Of a stretch of 64,000 bases of DNA, positions 34,323 to 43,372 are shown one piece after another. The notes beneath the pieces were generated by a model, which saw only the letters and a list, made by a program, of their open reading frames with translations, ran no database searches and was not told the origin of the DNA. The stretch is from NCBI RefSeq assembly GCF_004799035.1, contig NZ_MWIO01000003.1, positions 1-64,000 of the forward strand. Direction: 5' to 3'. Source of the stretch: Rhodanobacter lindaniclasticus. Its GTDB lineage: Bacteria; Pseudomonadota; Gammaproteobacteria; Xanthomonadales; Rhodanobacteraceae. How positions within the stretch are numbered: the first letter of the stretch is position 1; every line of letters starts with the position of its first letter. The position numbers were made by a program, and so were the translations under genes.

Positions 34323-36854
34323 TCACAACCTCACGCCTCGCAGCCGCAGCGCATTGCTCACCACCGACACCGAACTCAGGCTCATCGCCAGCGCGGCGAT
34401 CATCGGCGACAAGGTGATGCCGAACCACGGATACAGCACGCCGGCCGCCAACGGCACGCCGACGGTGTTGTAGACGAAGGCGAAGAACAGGTTCTGGTGG
34501 ATGTTGCGCACGGTGGCCTGCGACAGCTTGCGCGCACGCACGATGGCGCCGAGCTCGCCCTTGACGAGGGTCACCTGCGCGCTCTCCATGGCCACGTCGG
34601 TGCCGCTGCCCATCGCCATGCCGACATCGGACGCGGCCAGCGCAGGCGCATCGTTGATGCCGTCGCCGGCCATCGCCACGCGGCGGCCTTCGGCCTTGAG
34701 CCGGTCCACCGCCGCAGCCTTGTCGGCCGGCGAGACGTCTGCATGCACCTCGTCGATGCCCAGCGTTCGCGCCACCGCCTGCGCGGTGGTGGCGTTGTCG
34801 CCGGTGAGCATCACGATGCGCAGGCCGGCCGCGTGCAGCGCCTTGATGGCCGCGGGCGTGTCGGGCTTGATGCGGTCGGCCACCGCCAGCAGCGCGGCGA
34901 GGGCGCCGTCGACGGCGAGGAACATTACCGTGGCGCCGTGTTGACGCAGTTGTTCCGCGCGAGCGTTGGCAGCGTCGCTGATGGCGGCACGCGACTCGGC
35001 CATCAGCCTGGCATTGCCCAGCGCCACCGTGCTGCCCTCCACCGTCGCGCTGACGCCCCTGCCGGTCAGCGAGCGGAACGCCGTGGCCGCCAGTAACGCC
35101 ACGCCTTCGGCATCGGCGGCAGTGACGATCGCGCGGGCCAGCGGATGCTCGCTCGGCCGCTCCAGTGCGGCGGCCAACGCCAGCAAGTGTTCGCGTGGCT
35201 GGTTGCCGAGGACCACCAGTTCGGTCAGTGCCGGCTTGCCCTCGGTCAGCGTTCCGGTCTTGTCCACCACCAGGGTGTCGATGTCGCGCAGGGATTCGAT
35301 CGCGCCGGCGTCCTTGAACAGCACGCCGTGCTGCGCGCCGCGCCCGCTGGCGACCATGATCGAGATCGGCGTGGCCAGGCCCAGCGCGCAGGGACAGGCG
35401 ATGATCAGCACCGACACCGCGGCGATCAGTGCATGCGTCAGGCGCGGTTCCGGCCCCACCATCGCCCACACGGCGAAGGCCAGCACGGCCGCGACGACCA
35501 CCGCAGGCACGAACCACGCCGCGACCTTGTCGGCCACGCGTTGCAGCGGCGCGCGGCTGCGCTGGGCGGCCGCCACCAGCGCCACGATCTGCGCCAGCAT
35601 GGTTTCGCCGCCGACTTTCTGCGCGCGCATGGTCAGTGCGCCATCCTGGTTCACGGTGCCGCCGGTGACCGCATCATCCTTCGCCTTGACCACCGGCATC
35701 GGTTCGCCGGTGAGCATCGACTCGTCGACGTGGCTCTCGCCCTCGATCACCACGCCATCGACCGGCACCTTCTCGCCGGGACGCACGCGCAGCACGTCGC
35801 CGGCCTGCACTTGCTCAAGCGGCACGTCGGCCTCGCTGCCATCGGCGGCAATCCGCCGCGCGGTCTTCGGCGCCAGCCCCAGCAACGCCTTGAGCGCCGC
35901 GCCGGTGCGCCGCCGCGCGCGCAGCTCCAGGAAATCGCCCAGCGTGACCAGGGTGACGATCACCGCCGCCGACTCGAAATACACCGCGACGCGGCCGTGC
36001 ATGTCGCGGAAGCCGTCGGGAAAGATGCCCGGCAGCACGAACGCCACCGCGCTGTACAACCACGCCACGCCAGTTCCCAACGCGATCAGCGTGTACATGT
36101 TCGGCGACCACGGCTTCAGCGAGCGCCAGCCGCGCACGAAGAACGGCGCGCCGCCCCACAGCACCACCACGCTGGCCAGCGCCGCCTCGCCCCACACGGC
36201 CACGCCATCCCACGGCGCGGGCAGATGCCAGCCGAGCAGATGCGGCCCCATCGCCAGCGCAAACACCGGCAAGGTCAGCGCCACCAGCCACCAGAAACGC
36301 CGCGTCATCGCCCGCAGTTCGCCGCCGTCGTCCTCGTCCAGCGAGGGCATCATCGGCTCCAGCGCCATGCCGCATTTCGGGCAATGGCCGGGGCCGACCT
36401 GCTGCACTTCCGGATGCATCGGGCAGGTGTAGACCGTGCCGGCTGGCGCGGCCGGCGCGGGTTTGCGTTCGCCCAGGTACGCGGCCGGATCGGCCACGAA
36501 CTTCTCGCGGCAGCGCGCGGAGCAGAAGTGGTACGGGCGGCCGTCGTGTTCGGCGCGATGCTGCGCGTTATGCGGATCGACGCTCATGCCGCAGACCGGG
36601 TCCTTCACCAGGTGTGCGCCATGCGCATCACCGTGCGCGGCGTGGTCATGCTCATGGGCGGCAGGTGCGGCCAGATAGCGCGCCGGCTCCGCCTCGAACT
36701 TCGCCTTGCAGCCGCCGCAGCAGAAATGGAAGGCCTGCCCGTCGTGCACCGACTGATGTTTCGACGTCGCCGGATCGACCGACATGCCGCACACCGGATC
36801 GGTCGCCGACGAAGGCGTGCTGTCGCCACCGTGGCCGCAGGCATGCGCGTTCAT
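34323..36854 (-). CDS. Heavy-metal (Cu+) P1B-type ATPase with two YHS domains
   Basis: An 843-aa copper-exporter-type ATPase. Instead of HMA domains it begins with a His/Cys segment (NAHACGHGG), two YHS domains ([20 protein letters not shown], near residues 15-55, and [20 protein letters not shown]) and a metal-binding zinc-ribbon-like module ([20 protein letters not shown]). Then come eight helices with CPC ([11 protein letters not shown]), phosphorylation [17 protein letters not shown], and [14 protein letters not shown] in the last helix, typical of Cu(I) pumps. It overlaps the upstream MerR gene by ATGA, so both share the promoter at 37283-37314. Confidence 0.93.
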   Translation of the reverse strand: MNAHACGHGGDSTPSSATDPVCGMSVDPATSKHQSVHDGQAFHFCCGGCKAKFEAEPARYLAAPAAHEHDHAAHGDAHGAHLVKDPVCGMSVDPHNAQHRAEHDGRPYHFCSARCREKFVADPAAYLGERKPAPAAPAGTVYTCPMHPEVQQVGPGHCPKCGMALEPMMPSLDEDDGGELRAMTRRFWWLVALTLPVFALAMGPHLLGWHLPAPWDGVAVWGEAALASVVVLWGGAPFFVRGWRSLKPWSPNMYTLIALGTGVAWLYSAVAFVLPGIFPDGFRDMHGRVAVYFESAAVIVTLVTLGDFLELRARRRTGAALKALLGLAPKTARRIAADGSEADVPLEQVQAGDVLRVRPGEKVPVDGVVIEGESHVDESMLTGEPMPVVKAKDDAVTGGTVNQDGALTMRAQKVGGETMLAQIVALVAAAQRSRAPLQRVADKVAAWFVPAVVVAAVLAFAVWAMVGPEPRLTHALIAAVSVLIIACPCALGLATPISIMVASGRGAQHGVLFKDAGAIESLRDIDTLVVDKTGTLTEGKPALTELVVLGNQPREHLLALAAALERPSEHPLARAIVTAADAEGVALLAATAFRSLTGRGVSATVEGSTVALGNARLMAESRAAISDAANARAEQLRQHGATVMFLAVDGALAALLAVADRIKPDTPAAIKALHAAGLRIVMLTGDNATTAQAVARTLGIDEVHADVSPADKAAAVDRLKAEGRRVAMAGDGINDAPALAASDVGMAMGSGTDVAMESAQVTLVKGELGAIVRARKLSQATVRNIHQNLFFAFVYNTVGVPLAAGVLYPWFGITLSPMIAALAMSLSSVSVVSNALRLRGVRL

Positions 36855-37276
36855 GCCGACACCTCGTCGCCGCCCAGCGCGCGCAGGATCGGACATTCCT
36901 CCGGCTTGCCATGCCCGGGGCACGAGGCGACCAGTTCCGCCAGGCCATCGCGCACGCGCTGCAGCTCGGCGATACGCTGCTCGATCGCCGCCAGTCGCTT
37001 TTCCGCGCGCCGCTTCACCGCCTTCACCCCGCGCTGGCGATCCGCCGAGAGCGCCAGCAATTCGCGGATCTCCTCCAGCGTGAAGCCCAGATCCTTGGCA
37101 CGGCGGATGAAGCGCAGCTGCGTCACCGCGCCCTCGCCGTAACTGCGATAGCCCGAGGCGCGCCGCTGGGGCTCGGGCAGCAGCCCTTCGCGCTCGTAGT
37201 AACGGATCGTGTCGATCGCCACGCCAGCGCGCCTGGCGACGGCACCGATGGTCAGGGAGGAAGTTTGCGTGTTCAT
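36851..37276 (-). CDS. MerR-family metal-responsive regulator (CueR/PbrR-like)
   Basis: A 141-aa MerR protein from ATG 37276: winged helix [40 protein letters not shown], a long dimer helix and a C-terminal metal loop [10 protein letters not shown]. The loop with two cysteines eight residues apart suits a monovalent or soft divalent metal. An ATG two codons earlier (37282) abuts the -10 box and would lie upstream of the predicted transcription start, so the leaderless start at 37276 is preferred. It controls, and is co-transcribed with, the ATPase. Confidence 0.92.
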   Translation of the reverse strand: MNTQTSSLTIGAVARRAGVAIDTIRYYEREGLLPEPQRRASGYRSYGEGAVTQLRFIRRAKDLGFTLEEIRELLALSADRQRGVKAVKRRAEKRLAAIEQRIAELQRVRDGLAELVASCPGHGKPEECPILRALGGDEVSA

Positions 37277-37282
37277 GGGCAT

Positions 37283-37314
37283 AGTCTAGACCCTTGATCA
37301 AAGTCAAGAGTCAA
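37283..37314 (-). promoter_or_regulatory. MerR-type promoter with 20-bp spacer
   Basis: On the minus strand TTGACT (37309-37314) and TAGACT (37283-37288) are 20 bp apart, the overlong spacing that MerR activators correct by distorting DNA. The spacer contains the TTGATCAA palindrome. A second TTGACT (37302-37307) is also present. The expected start point is the A of ATG 37276, giving a leaderless message. Confidence 0.65.
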
Positions 37315-37356
37315 GCGCCCGGCTGGCTCGCCCACCTGCCGGGGAGCCCAGCGCAT

Positions 37357-39165
37357 TCAGGTCGGCGGCACGAAGCCCTCCCCGCTCCATCCCTCGCTGC
37401 CCACGCCGTGGTGGACGAAGAACAGGCCATCGGGATCGTAGCGGCGCTTCACGGCGAGCAGCTTCGGGTAGTTGGTGCCCCAGAACGCCGCCTGCCAATC
37501 GCGCCGGAAATAATCGCTCTCGGAGACGTAGGCGCCCGCGTTCGGGGCGACCTTGCGCAGGGCGGCCATCGACTTGCCGATGCTGGCGGCGGCACGCCGC
37601 GCTTTCGCCAGGTCCGGTTTCGGCATGCCGGGAAAGGCCGGCGCGCCCGCACCGGCGATGATCGCCAGCGCAAACGCGTCGAGCACTTGCGGGTTGGTCG
37701 CGGTGTCTTTGGCCGCGGCGATTTCCGCCGCCGGCGCGCCGGCCAGCCCCTTGTTGAAGTGCAGGCCCACGCTCCATTCGCGCGCGGCTTCGAACAGCGC
37801 ATCGACCAGCGCGTCCTGCCGGTCCTTGTGCAGCAGCGTGGCCGGCAACCATGCCGACTGGTAGGCGTGCAGGAACCAGGCGGCCTCCCCCACGTTCGTC
37901 GCCCAGTAGGCATGGTGCTTCGGCGCGCCGGGCCGGTTGTCCGTCACCATCACGCCGGGCGCATTCTGGCGCATGAAATCCACGTCCCACATGTGCTGCG
38001 CCGGCATCGCGAAGATCTTCATCGGATCGGCGAAGCGATATTCCGCGCGCGCCTTCACCCACTCAAGGAACGGAGCCCAGACCTGCTCCATCTGCGCCTG
38101 GTCCAGCCCGTGGCACAGCATGCTCAGCTCCAGCTTGCGGTCACTGAAGCCCATCTGCTCGCCCCAGTGCGGATTGAACAGGCTGCCGTGGTAGAACGCG
38201 ATCGCCTGCGCGATCAGCGCACGATACGCAGCATCGGTGGTGGCCTCGATCGTGCCGAACACGCCGCCGAAATACGTCGGCAACTCGCGCGTGCGCAGGG
38301 TCAGGCGCGTGACCACGCCGAGGCTGCCGCCGCCACCGCCCTTGAGGCCCCAGTACAAGTCCGGATTGGTGCAGGCATTGGCGATGCGCACCTGGCCGTC
38401 GGCGGTGACGACTTCGGCTTCGAGCAGACCCGCCGCCGCGGTGCCGTAATGCTTGGAGAAGCTGCCGAAGCCGCCGCTCTGCACCAGCCCGGCCACGCCC
38501 ACCGTGGTGCAGCCGCCGCCCTGCACGTAGCGGCCGCCCCTGGTGGTCACCGCGTCGTAGGCGTCGATCCACATCGCGCCTGCGCCGATGCTCACCGCCG
38601 GCTGCGCGGCCTGCTTGCCCGCGCAACCGTGGCCGATGAAGGCATCGTGCAGGGTGATGTCATGCATGTGCCGCGTCCACACCAGCAAGGAGTCGGGCGC
38701 ATTCGAGGTGCCCTGGTAGCTGTGGCCGCCGCCTTTCACGACGAGCCGCAGATGATGCTGACGGGCGAAGTTGACCGCAGCGACCACGTCGGCCGTGCTC
38801 TCGGCGGCCACGCCATAGGTGCTGGGCTGCGAGGCCCAGGCATCCAGCCAGCCGCTGGTCTGGGTCAGCGCAGGGTTGTCGCTGAGGTAGAACGGATTCT
38901 TGATCTGCGCCAGCGCCTCGGCCCGGGCGGCGGCAGTCGCTCCCGGCGCGAACGGCGACTGCAGTTTCAGCAGGCGGCCGCCGACTTGCTGCCTCAGCGT
39001 TTCCCATGCGCCGGCATCGGGCCACGCCGGATCGCCCGGCCGCACCCGGCGCAACAGTCGGGAAAGGCGGTTGCGGGTACCGGCCATTGCCCGCCCGACC
39101 GGTGACAGCGCCAGCGGCAGGAGCGATGCGGCGACAGCGGCCTTGAGCAGATCACGGCGATTCAT
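37357..39165 (-). CDS. Tat-exported FAD-linked oxidase, berberine-bridge type
   Basis: A 602-aa oxidoreductase. A twin-arginine signal (MNRRDLLKAAVAASLLPLAL) directs folded export. The PCMH-type FAD domain has VVKGGGHSYQGTSNAPDS (His for covalent FAD) and QGGGCTTVGVAG (Cys for the second bond), suggesting bicovalent flavin. The C-terminal BBE motif is NYPKLLAVKRRYDPDGLF. Homologues oxidise sugars, alkaloids or other alcohols; the substrate is unknown. The frame is open upstream, but the Tat signal fixes the start. Flanked by the MerR promoter and a divergent LytTR gene. Confidence 0.92.
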   Translation of the reverse strand: MNRRDLLKAAVAASLLPLALSPVGRAMAGTRNRLSRLLRRVRPGDPAWPDAGAWETLRQQVGGRLLKLQSPFAPGATAAARAEALAQIKNPFYLSDNPALTQTSGWLDAWASQPSTYGVAAESTADVVAAVNFARQHHLRLVVKGGGHSYQGTSNAPDSLLVWTRHMHDITLHDAFIGHGCAGKQAAQPAVSIGAGAMWIDAYDAVTTRGGRYVQGGGCTTVGVAGLVQSGGFGSFSKHYGTAAAGLLEAEVVTADGQVRIANACTNPDLYWGLKGGGGGSLGVVTRLTLRTRELPTYFGGVFGTIEATTDAAYRALIAQAIAFYHGSLFNPHWGEQMGFSDRKLELSMLCHGLDQAQMEQVWAPFLEWVKARAEYRFADPMKIFAMPAQHMWDVDFMRQNAPGVMVTDNRPGAPKHHAYWATNVGEAAWFLHAYQSAWLPATLLHKDRQDALVDALFEAAREWSVGLHFNKGLAGAPAAEIAAAKDTATNPQVLDAFALAIIAGAGAPAFPGMPKPDLAKARRAAASIGKSMAALRKVAPNAGAYVSESDYFRRDWQAAFWGTNYPKLLAVKRRYDPDGLFFVHHGVGSEGWSGEGFVPPT

Positions 39166-39307
39166 GGGCGTTCCGAGGATGGGGTCGAGGGGCCATCTTG
39201 CGGCGCCGCGGGGCGCACTGTCGCCCGCCAGGTGACATATCGACCCGTCACGGGGACGAATGGCGGGGTTGCGGGACGGGTCGCGGGGCTTTGCGTAGAA
39301 TCGCCGG

Positions 39308-40159
39308 ATGAATGAACGCCCCGGCCTCAGCTTCGACGATTTCCAGCGCTGGCGGCGACCCATCGAAGTCGGCTTCTGGGTGGCCCTGGTCATCCTCAAC
39401 GCCGGATTCAATGCGCTGGTTGCGCAGACCGACCACCCCGACGTGGACGCGTGGAAGCCCTGGGTGTGGGAGTTCAGCAGCGCCCTCCTAATCCTTGCGC
39501 TGATCCCCTTCGTGATCGCGCTGGAGCGCCGTTGGCCGTTCCGCGTCGACACTTGGCGGCACAGCCTGCCGCGACATCTGCTGGCCACGCTTCCGTTCAG
39601 TTTCATCCACGTCACCGGCATGGTGGCGCTGCGCCGGCTCTGTTATGCGCTGGTCGGTTCCCACGACCAGTTCGGCGCGCACTATGGCTACGAGTATCTG
39701 AAGGACATCCGCACCTATTTCGTCATCATCGCGCTGCTGTGCCTGTCGCGCCTGTGGCTGATCCGCTGGCAGGGCGAGGCGCGCCTGCTGGCCGCCCCCG
39801 ACGAAGGGCAGCCGGCCGAACCGGTCGAGCGGCCCGAGCGCTTCCTGGTGCGCAAGCTGGGCCGGGAATTCCTGCTCAATGCCAGCGAAGTCGAGTGGCT
39901 GCAGGCCTCGGGCAATTACGTGAACCTGCATGTGCACGGCCGCGACTACCCGCTGCGCAGCACCATGGCGGCGATCGAGGAGCGGCTGGACCCGGCGCGT
40001 TTCGTGCGCGTGCACCGCGGCTATTTCGTCAACCTCGACTACCTCGCCCAGATCGAGCCACTGGACACCGGCGACGCCCGCCTGACCTTGCGCGATGGCA
40101 CCACGATCCCCTGCAGCCGACGCCACCGCGCCGCCTTGCGCGAGCGTTTCGGCAGCTGA
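39308..40159 (+). CDS. Membrane-bound LytTR-type transcription regulator
   Basis: A 283-aa protein with four N-terminal transmembrane helices (IEVGFWVALVILNAGFNALV, SSALLILALIPFVIAL, the LLATLPFSFIHVTGMVAL segment, and YFVIIALLCLSRLWLI) and a C-terminal LytTR DNA-binding domain from about residue 178 (FLVRKLGREFLLNASEVEWL; RVHRGYFVNLDYL; CSRRHRAALRERF). Membrane-anchored LytTR proteins are common in xanthomonads. TAGAAT at about 39290 is a possible -10 box. The signal sensed is unknown. Confidence 0.92.
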   Translation: MNERPGLSFDDFQRWRRPIEVGFWVALVILNAGFNALVAQTDHPDVDAWKPWVWEFSSALLILALIPFVIALERRWPFRVDTWRHSLPRHLLATLPFSFIHVTGMVALRRLCYALVGSHDQFGAHYGYEYLKDIRTYFVIIALLCLSRLWLIRWQGEARLLAAPDEGQPAEPVERPERFLVRKLGREFLLNASEVEWLQASGNYVNLHVHGRDYPLRSTMAAIEERLDPARFVRVHRGYFVNLDYLAQIEPLDTGDARLTLRDGTTIPCSRRHRAALRERFGS

Positions 40160-40212
40160 TCGCAGCGGGAATCGCGCCCGGTCAGCCCGGGAGATGAAGA
40201 AACTGCAATCGC

Positions 40213-40488
40213 TCAGCCAAGCAGGCCGAGGTATTCCGGATGCTTCTGCACCCAGGCGGCGGCGTAGGAGCACGCCGGCACCACCTTCCAGCCTTCCGCA
40301 CGCGCCGCGTCCATGGCTGCCCGCACCAGTGCCGAGGCGATGCCGCGGCCGCCCACCTCGGCAGGCACCTCGGTATGCGTGATCGTCATCACGGCTGAGG
40401 CCAGACTGTACTCGAGCACGCACGGCACGCCATCCACTTCGGTGTGGAAACGGCGGGCGGGGCGATCGTGCCGGATGGCAAACGGCAT
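40213..40488 (-). CDS. Small GNAT-like acetyltransferase (NATD1/YjdJ type)
   Basis: A 91-aa single-domain protein with the short GNAT fold: beta strands RRFHTEVDGVPCVLEYSL and MTITHTEVP, the acetyl-CoA loop VGGRGIASALVRAAMDAAR, and the terminal WVQKHPEYLGLL. Such proteins are predicted N-acetyltransferases with unknown targets. Start MPFAIRHDR was chosen because upstream sequence lacks a conserved look. Confidence 0.9.
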   Translation of the reverse strand: MPFAIRHDRPARRFHTEVDGVPCVLEYSLASAVMTITHTEVPAEVGGRGIASALVRAAMDAARAEGWKVVPACSYAAAWVQKHPEYLGLLG

Positions 40489-40638
40489 GGGCGTTCCTGG
40501 CAGTCGGACAAACCGCGAGCATAAGGCCGGCGTGGGGCAACTGCATGTGAACCCGCATCGTCGTTTCGTTCGCACCGACTGCATGGAGCGTGGCGCAGGA
40601 TGCCCGCTTGTCCGTCACCGTTGCGCAGGAGAATCCCG

Positions 40639-41064
40639 ATGAAGAAATCCGCATCCGCCCACTGGTCCGGCGGCATCAAGGACGGCCAGGGCACGATCTC
40701 GACCGAGACCGGCGTGCTGAGCGAAGCGCCTTACGGCTTCAAGTCGCGTTTCGAGGACGGCCCCGGCACCAATCCGGAAGAACTCATCGGCGCGGCGCAC
40801 GCCGGCTGCTATTCGATGGCAATGTCGCTGGAACTGGGCAACGCCGGGCTCACCGCCACCAGCATCGACACCAAGGCCGTGGTGACGCTGGAGAAGGATG
40901 GCGCCGGCTTCACCATCACGGCGGTGCACCTCAGCTGCGAGGCCAGGGTGCCCGGCGCCGACGCGGCCACGTTCGACCGGATCGCGCAGGCGACCAAGCA
41001 GGGTTGCCCGGTCTCCAAGGTGCTGAAGGCCGAGATCACACTGGACGCGCGCCTGCTCTCCTGA
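40639..41064 (+). CDS. osmC: OsmC-family peroxiredoxin-like protein
   Basis: A 141-aa thiol peroxidase of the OsmC class, reducing organic hydroperoxides in the cytoplasm. The two catalytic cysteines are Cys57 (HAGCYSMA) and Cys123 (KQGCPVSKVL), with the conserved TNPEELIGAAHA. GCAGGAG precedes the ATG. It converges with aroG; the two stop codons are one base apart. Confidence 0.95.
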   Translation: MKKSASAHWSGGIKDGQGTISTETGVLSEAPYGFKSRFEDGPGTNPEELIGAAHAGCYSMAMSLELGNAGLTATSIDTKAVVTLEKDGAGFTITAVHLSCEARVPGADAATFDRIAQATKQGCPVSKVLKAEITLDARLLS

Positions 41065-41065
41065 T

Positions 41066-42151
<1,086 letters not shown>

Positions 42152-42187
42152 GGCGGCTCTCCTGGAGGTTTTCCCGGTGGCGGCCAT

Positions 42188-42213
42188 AAAAAAACCGCCC
42201 TGGAATGGCGGTT
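42188..42213 (-). terminator. Attenuator terminator upstream of aroG
   Basis: On the minus strand AACCGCC pairs with GGCGGTT (7 bp, loop ATTCCAG), followed by a run of T. It lies between the aromatic leader peptide and the aroG start, where a terminator only makes sense as an attenuator. GGCGG repeats at the end of the leader-peptide codons could pair with its CCGCC arm to form the antiterminator. Confidence 0.9.
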
Positions 42214-42235
42214 CGGTGTGGTTGTGTCGATCAGT

Positions 42236-42319
42236 TCAAAACGATCGCGTCCGCGCCGCCGCCGTTGGCTTCGGGTAGCCGTAAAACCAGAAATACAGGC
42301 GGGCGGTGAGGGAGGACAT
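42236..42319 (-). CDS. Aromatic-rich leader peptide of aroG
   Basis: A 27-codon ORF (start MSSLTAR, end RTRSF) with LYFWFYGY in the middle: seven of eight consecutive residues other than Leu and Gly are aromatic (three Tyr, two Phe, one Trp). The stop codon lies 23 bp before a terminator hairpin ahead of aroG. Ribosome stalling when charged Tyr, Phe or Trp tRNA is scarce would favour an antiterminator and aroG expression, as in the classical phe and trp leaders. No strong ribosome site is visible. Assignment is by layout and codon content. Confidence 0.88.
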   Translation of the reverse strand: MSSLTARLYFWFYGYPKPTAAARTRSF

Positions 42320-42384
42320 GCCGCCATTGATAACACAATGGACGTCCAAATCAAACCTCCGCGTCCAGGCGATAGACTGCAGGC

Positions 42385-43296
42385 ATGCCCTCGCCCATCG
42401 ATGTGCTGCGCCAACCGATCCGCCACTGGGTGCTGCGCGCCTTCCCGCGTGCCGGTTCCGACGGCCCCGACTACGACCACCCGCATGGCGATCCGGGCCT
42501 GTTCGGGCCGGAAAGCGCCACCTGGCGCGTGCACTCGGATTTCCCCGGCATGCTGGCCGGCGGCCTTGCCGCGCTGACCTTGCAGACGCTGCACCCGCTG
42601 GCGCTGGCCGGGGTGTGGGACCACTCCAATTTCCGGGGCGACCTGGTCGGTCGGCTGCGCCGCACCACCGCCTTCGTCGGCGGCACCACCTACGCGCCGC
42701 GCGCGCAGGCCGAAGCCATGATCGCGCACGTGCGGATGATCCACGGCCACGTCAGCGGACACGGCGAAGACGGACGTCCCTACAGCGCCGACGATCCCGA
42801 CCTGCTGACCTGGGTGCACGTCAGCGAGGCGTACTGCTTTTTGCAGGGCTACCGCCGCTACAGCCACATCGCGATGCCGCCCGGCGCGGCCGACCGCTAC
42901 TACGACGAGGTGCGGCGGATCGCCGAGGCGCTCGGCGCGCGCGGCGTGCCGGCGTCGGAACGAGAGGTCGGGGATTACTTTCGCCGCATCCAGCCCGAAC
43001 TGGCCTTTACCGAACGCTCCCGCGTCGTGCTCGGCCTGCTCGGGCGGGTGCGCCTGCCGGTGCCGGCAGCGGGGCTGTCACGCGACCTGTTCCTGCGTGC
43101 CGGCCATGCCCTGCTGCCGGACTGGGCGCTGGCGGCGCTCGGCCACACGCCACGGCAACGGCGCCAGGCGCGACTGGCCGCGCGTGCGCTGTGGTCGATC
43201 GCGCCGGTGTTCCGTGCCGCCCTGCAGGACGGCATTGCCAGCCGCGCGTGCCGGCGCGTGGACGTGACGCCCGAGCAGTTGTCGCGCTGGGGGTAG
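42385..43296 (+). CDS. DUF2236 (MpaB-like oxygenase family) protein
   Basis: A 303-aa alpha-helical protein of the DUF2236 family, related to fungal MpaB and latex-clearing oxygenases, some of which bind haem. Recognisable blocks are SDFPGMLAGGLAALTLQTLH, DHSNFRGDLVGRLRRTTAFV and LTWVHVSEAYCFLQGYRRY. Histidines in HVRMIHGHVSG and HVSEAY could serve as cofactor ligands; that is inference. Divergent from the aroG leader, 65 bp apart. Confidence 0.9.
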   Translation: MPSPIDVLRQPIRHWVLRAFPRAGSDGPDYDHPHGDPGLFGPESATWRVHSDFPGMLAGGLAALTLQTLHPLALAGVWDHSNFRGDLVGRLRRTTAFVGGTTYAPRAQAEAMIAHVRMIHGHVSGHGEDGRPYSADDPDLLTWVHVSEAYCFLQGYRRYSHIAMPPGAADRYYDEVRRIAEALGARGVPASEREVGDYFRRIQPELAFTERSRVVLGLLGRVRLPVPAAGLSRDLFLRAGHALLPDWALAALGHTPRQRRQARLAARALWSIAPVFRAALQDGIASRACRRVDVTPEQLSRWG

Positions 43297-43340
43297 CTCC
43301 ACGCCGTCAATCAGCATTGACAGCGTCACCCTATCGGCTA

Positions 43341-43357
43341 ACGTCACCCGGTGACGT
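43341..43357. promoter_or_regulatory. Perfect 8-1-8 palindrome upstream of the helicase gene
   Basis: ACGTCACC, one C, then GGTGACGT: a perfect 17-bp dyad ending 15 bp before the GTG start of the NERD-UvrD helicase, next to its ribosome site. It is well placed to act as an operator. No cognate regulator is adjacent. Confidence 0.55.
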
Positions 43358-43372
43358 CAGCCAGGGGCGCCT

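Noticed and set aside
42196-42213. Reading the hairpin before aroG as the 3' terminator of a plus-strand gene.
   Set aside because: The T-run is on the minus-strand side only, and the only upstream minus-strand frame is the aromatic leader peptide, so it is an attenuator.
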